Assembly (NCBI GenBank): GCA_943326655.2
Contig: CALPUC020000046.1
Location: 1-7,102, forward strand
Reading direction: 5' to 3'
Origin: Rhodoluna limnophila
Lineage (GTDB): Bacteria; Actinomycetota; Actinomycetes; Actinomycetales; Microbacteriaceae
DNA length: 7,102 bases
Shown: positions 6,593 to 7,102 of the stretch, in pieces
Numbering within the stretch: the stretch's first letter is position 1
How the letters are laid out: each line of letters begins with the position of its first letter
Notes under the pieces: generated by a model
The model's input: only the letters and a program-made list of their open reading frames with translations
The model's database searches: none
What the model was told of the DNA's origin: nothing
Translations under genes and position numbers: made by a program

Positions 6593-7102
6593 AAGGTAGA
6601 CGCCTGCTGCGACAAAACCTAATGCTAAGGATGCGAGCACCCAAGGATCCGAACTGGCTCCGGTGTTAGCGAGGTCTTCAGTTGGTTCCTCAGATGCCTG
6701 AATCGGCCCGTCTAGGTGCACCAGCGTCTGAATTGCCGTGTTTGTTCCTTTAGCTACTACCACGTTATCGAATTCGAACCCTGCTCCAGATAAAACGACC
6801 TTGTTAAAGGTCTTTCCTTCGCCAGCGAAAATGTGAAGGTATGCATAGGGCTCTTGGTTTTGGTCACCAGTCACCGGACTACCGAAGTAATCAGCGGTGC
6901 TGTGGGAGGCGCCATCTTCACTATCCAACGCTTGACTATTCAGAGCAGTCACCAATGTCGCACAAGAGAATGATCCGAGCAACTGATCATCATCGTAGAA
7001 ATCAATGTAGTTTTGGTCGTTACCGGCGCTCCACCACAAGCCGAAATAGGTCGATGGTTCGTCGAGTGTCAGTGTGAGACTGAAGTTCTCCACCCAGGCA
7101 TA
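6542..7102 (-). CDS. C-terminal part of a secreted surface protein with LANTG sorting signal (partial)
   Basis: The frame is open from the right edge (7102) to TAG 6544-6542, so the true start lies outside; a GTG at 7093 is internal (numbering below counts from it). Residues 15-113 hold YFGLWWSAGNDQNYIDFYDDDQLLGSF, EPYAYLHIF and KVVLSGAGFEFDNVVVA blocks. To my recollection these resemble the repeat-free ectodomain of exosortase-dependent (Npun_F0296-type) surface proteins. An acidic spacer (SEEPTED, 134-140) precedes LANTG (141-145), a hydrophobic helix (about 150-168) and KRSK (169-172), the layout of a sortase signal. LAxTG in place of LPxTG is the motif used by class E sortases of actinobacteria. 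The protein should be exported and linked to the cell wall; its role is unknown. The last 16 codons (from Leu168) are antisense to the end of pntB. Confidence 0.75.
   Translation of the reverse strand, partial: YAWVENFSLTLTLDEPSTYFGLWWSAGNDQNYIDFYDDDQLLGSFSCATLVTALNSQALDSEDGASHSTADYFGSPVTGDQNQEPYAYLHIFAGEGKTFNKVVLSGAGFEFDNVVVAKGTNTAIQTLVHLDGPIQASEEPTEDLANTGASSDPWVLASLALGFVAAGVYLLKRSKNVLNTLLRITK

Noticed and set aside
6841..7077. Open frame of about 78 codons on the + strand opposite the surface protein
   Set aside because: Its composition is rich in Arg, His and Ser and it is antisense to a gene with clear domain and anchor features; treated as a shadow.

Overview
The window reads as an ordinary, densely packed bacterial chromosome segment. 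It holds four complete genes of recognisable family plus a fifth of recognisable fold, and a partial gene at each edge. It is most likely from an actinobacterium. The base composition looks balanced by eye. The strongest lineage hints are a LANTG cell-wall anchor, the LAxTG type that class E sortases of high-GC Gram-positives recognise, and a possible leaderless promoter. A low-GC freshwater member of the Microbacteriaceae (Rhodoluna/Aquiluna type) would fit, but that is inference from composition and gene style and no marker gene confirms it.

Left part (1-2459): the end of an upstream + strand gene, possibly a nitrilase/N-carbamoylputrescine amidase-type hydrolase, overlaps the GTG start of an agmatine deiminase-family gene by the four bases GTGA. 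The deiminase then meets a class III (PLP) aminotransferase tail to tail, with both stop codons inside one CTAG. The three may act on one nitrogen compound (agmatine to carbamoylputrescine to putrescine, then transamination), but substrates cannot be read from the sequence.

Middle (2460-3640): a membrane-anchored alpha/beta hydrolase lies upstream of the aminotransferase on the same strand with a 75-base gap. Its start region is separated from the divergent pnt genes by a 119-base intergenic stretch. That stretch carries a 21-base imperfect palindrome, an A/T-tract core and a tRNA T-arm-like sequence.

Right part (3641-7102): pntA and pntB encode a complete proton-translocating NAD(P)+ transhydrogenase. 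Domains I, II and III and the known functional residues are all visible, and the alpha subunit is a single fused chain. The pair uses the proton gradient to make NADPH from NADH. Facing them on the minus strand is the C-terminal part of a secreted surface protein. Its ectodomain resembles those of exosortase-dependent proteins, yet it ends in a sortase-type LANTG anchor. The last 16 codons of that gene are antisense to the 3' end of pntB.

I see no rRNA, complete tRNA, CRISPR array, insertion sequence or phage gene. I see no clearly novel multi-gene system. The points most worth a second look are the surface protein with mixed anchoring features and the divergent regulatory region.
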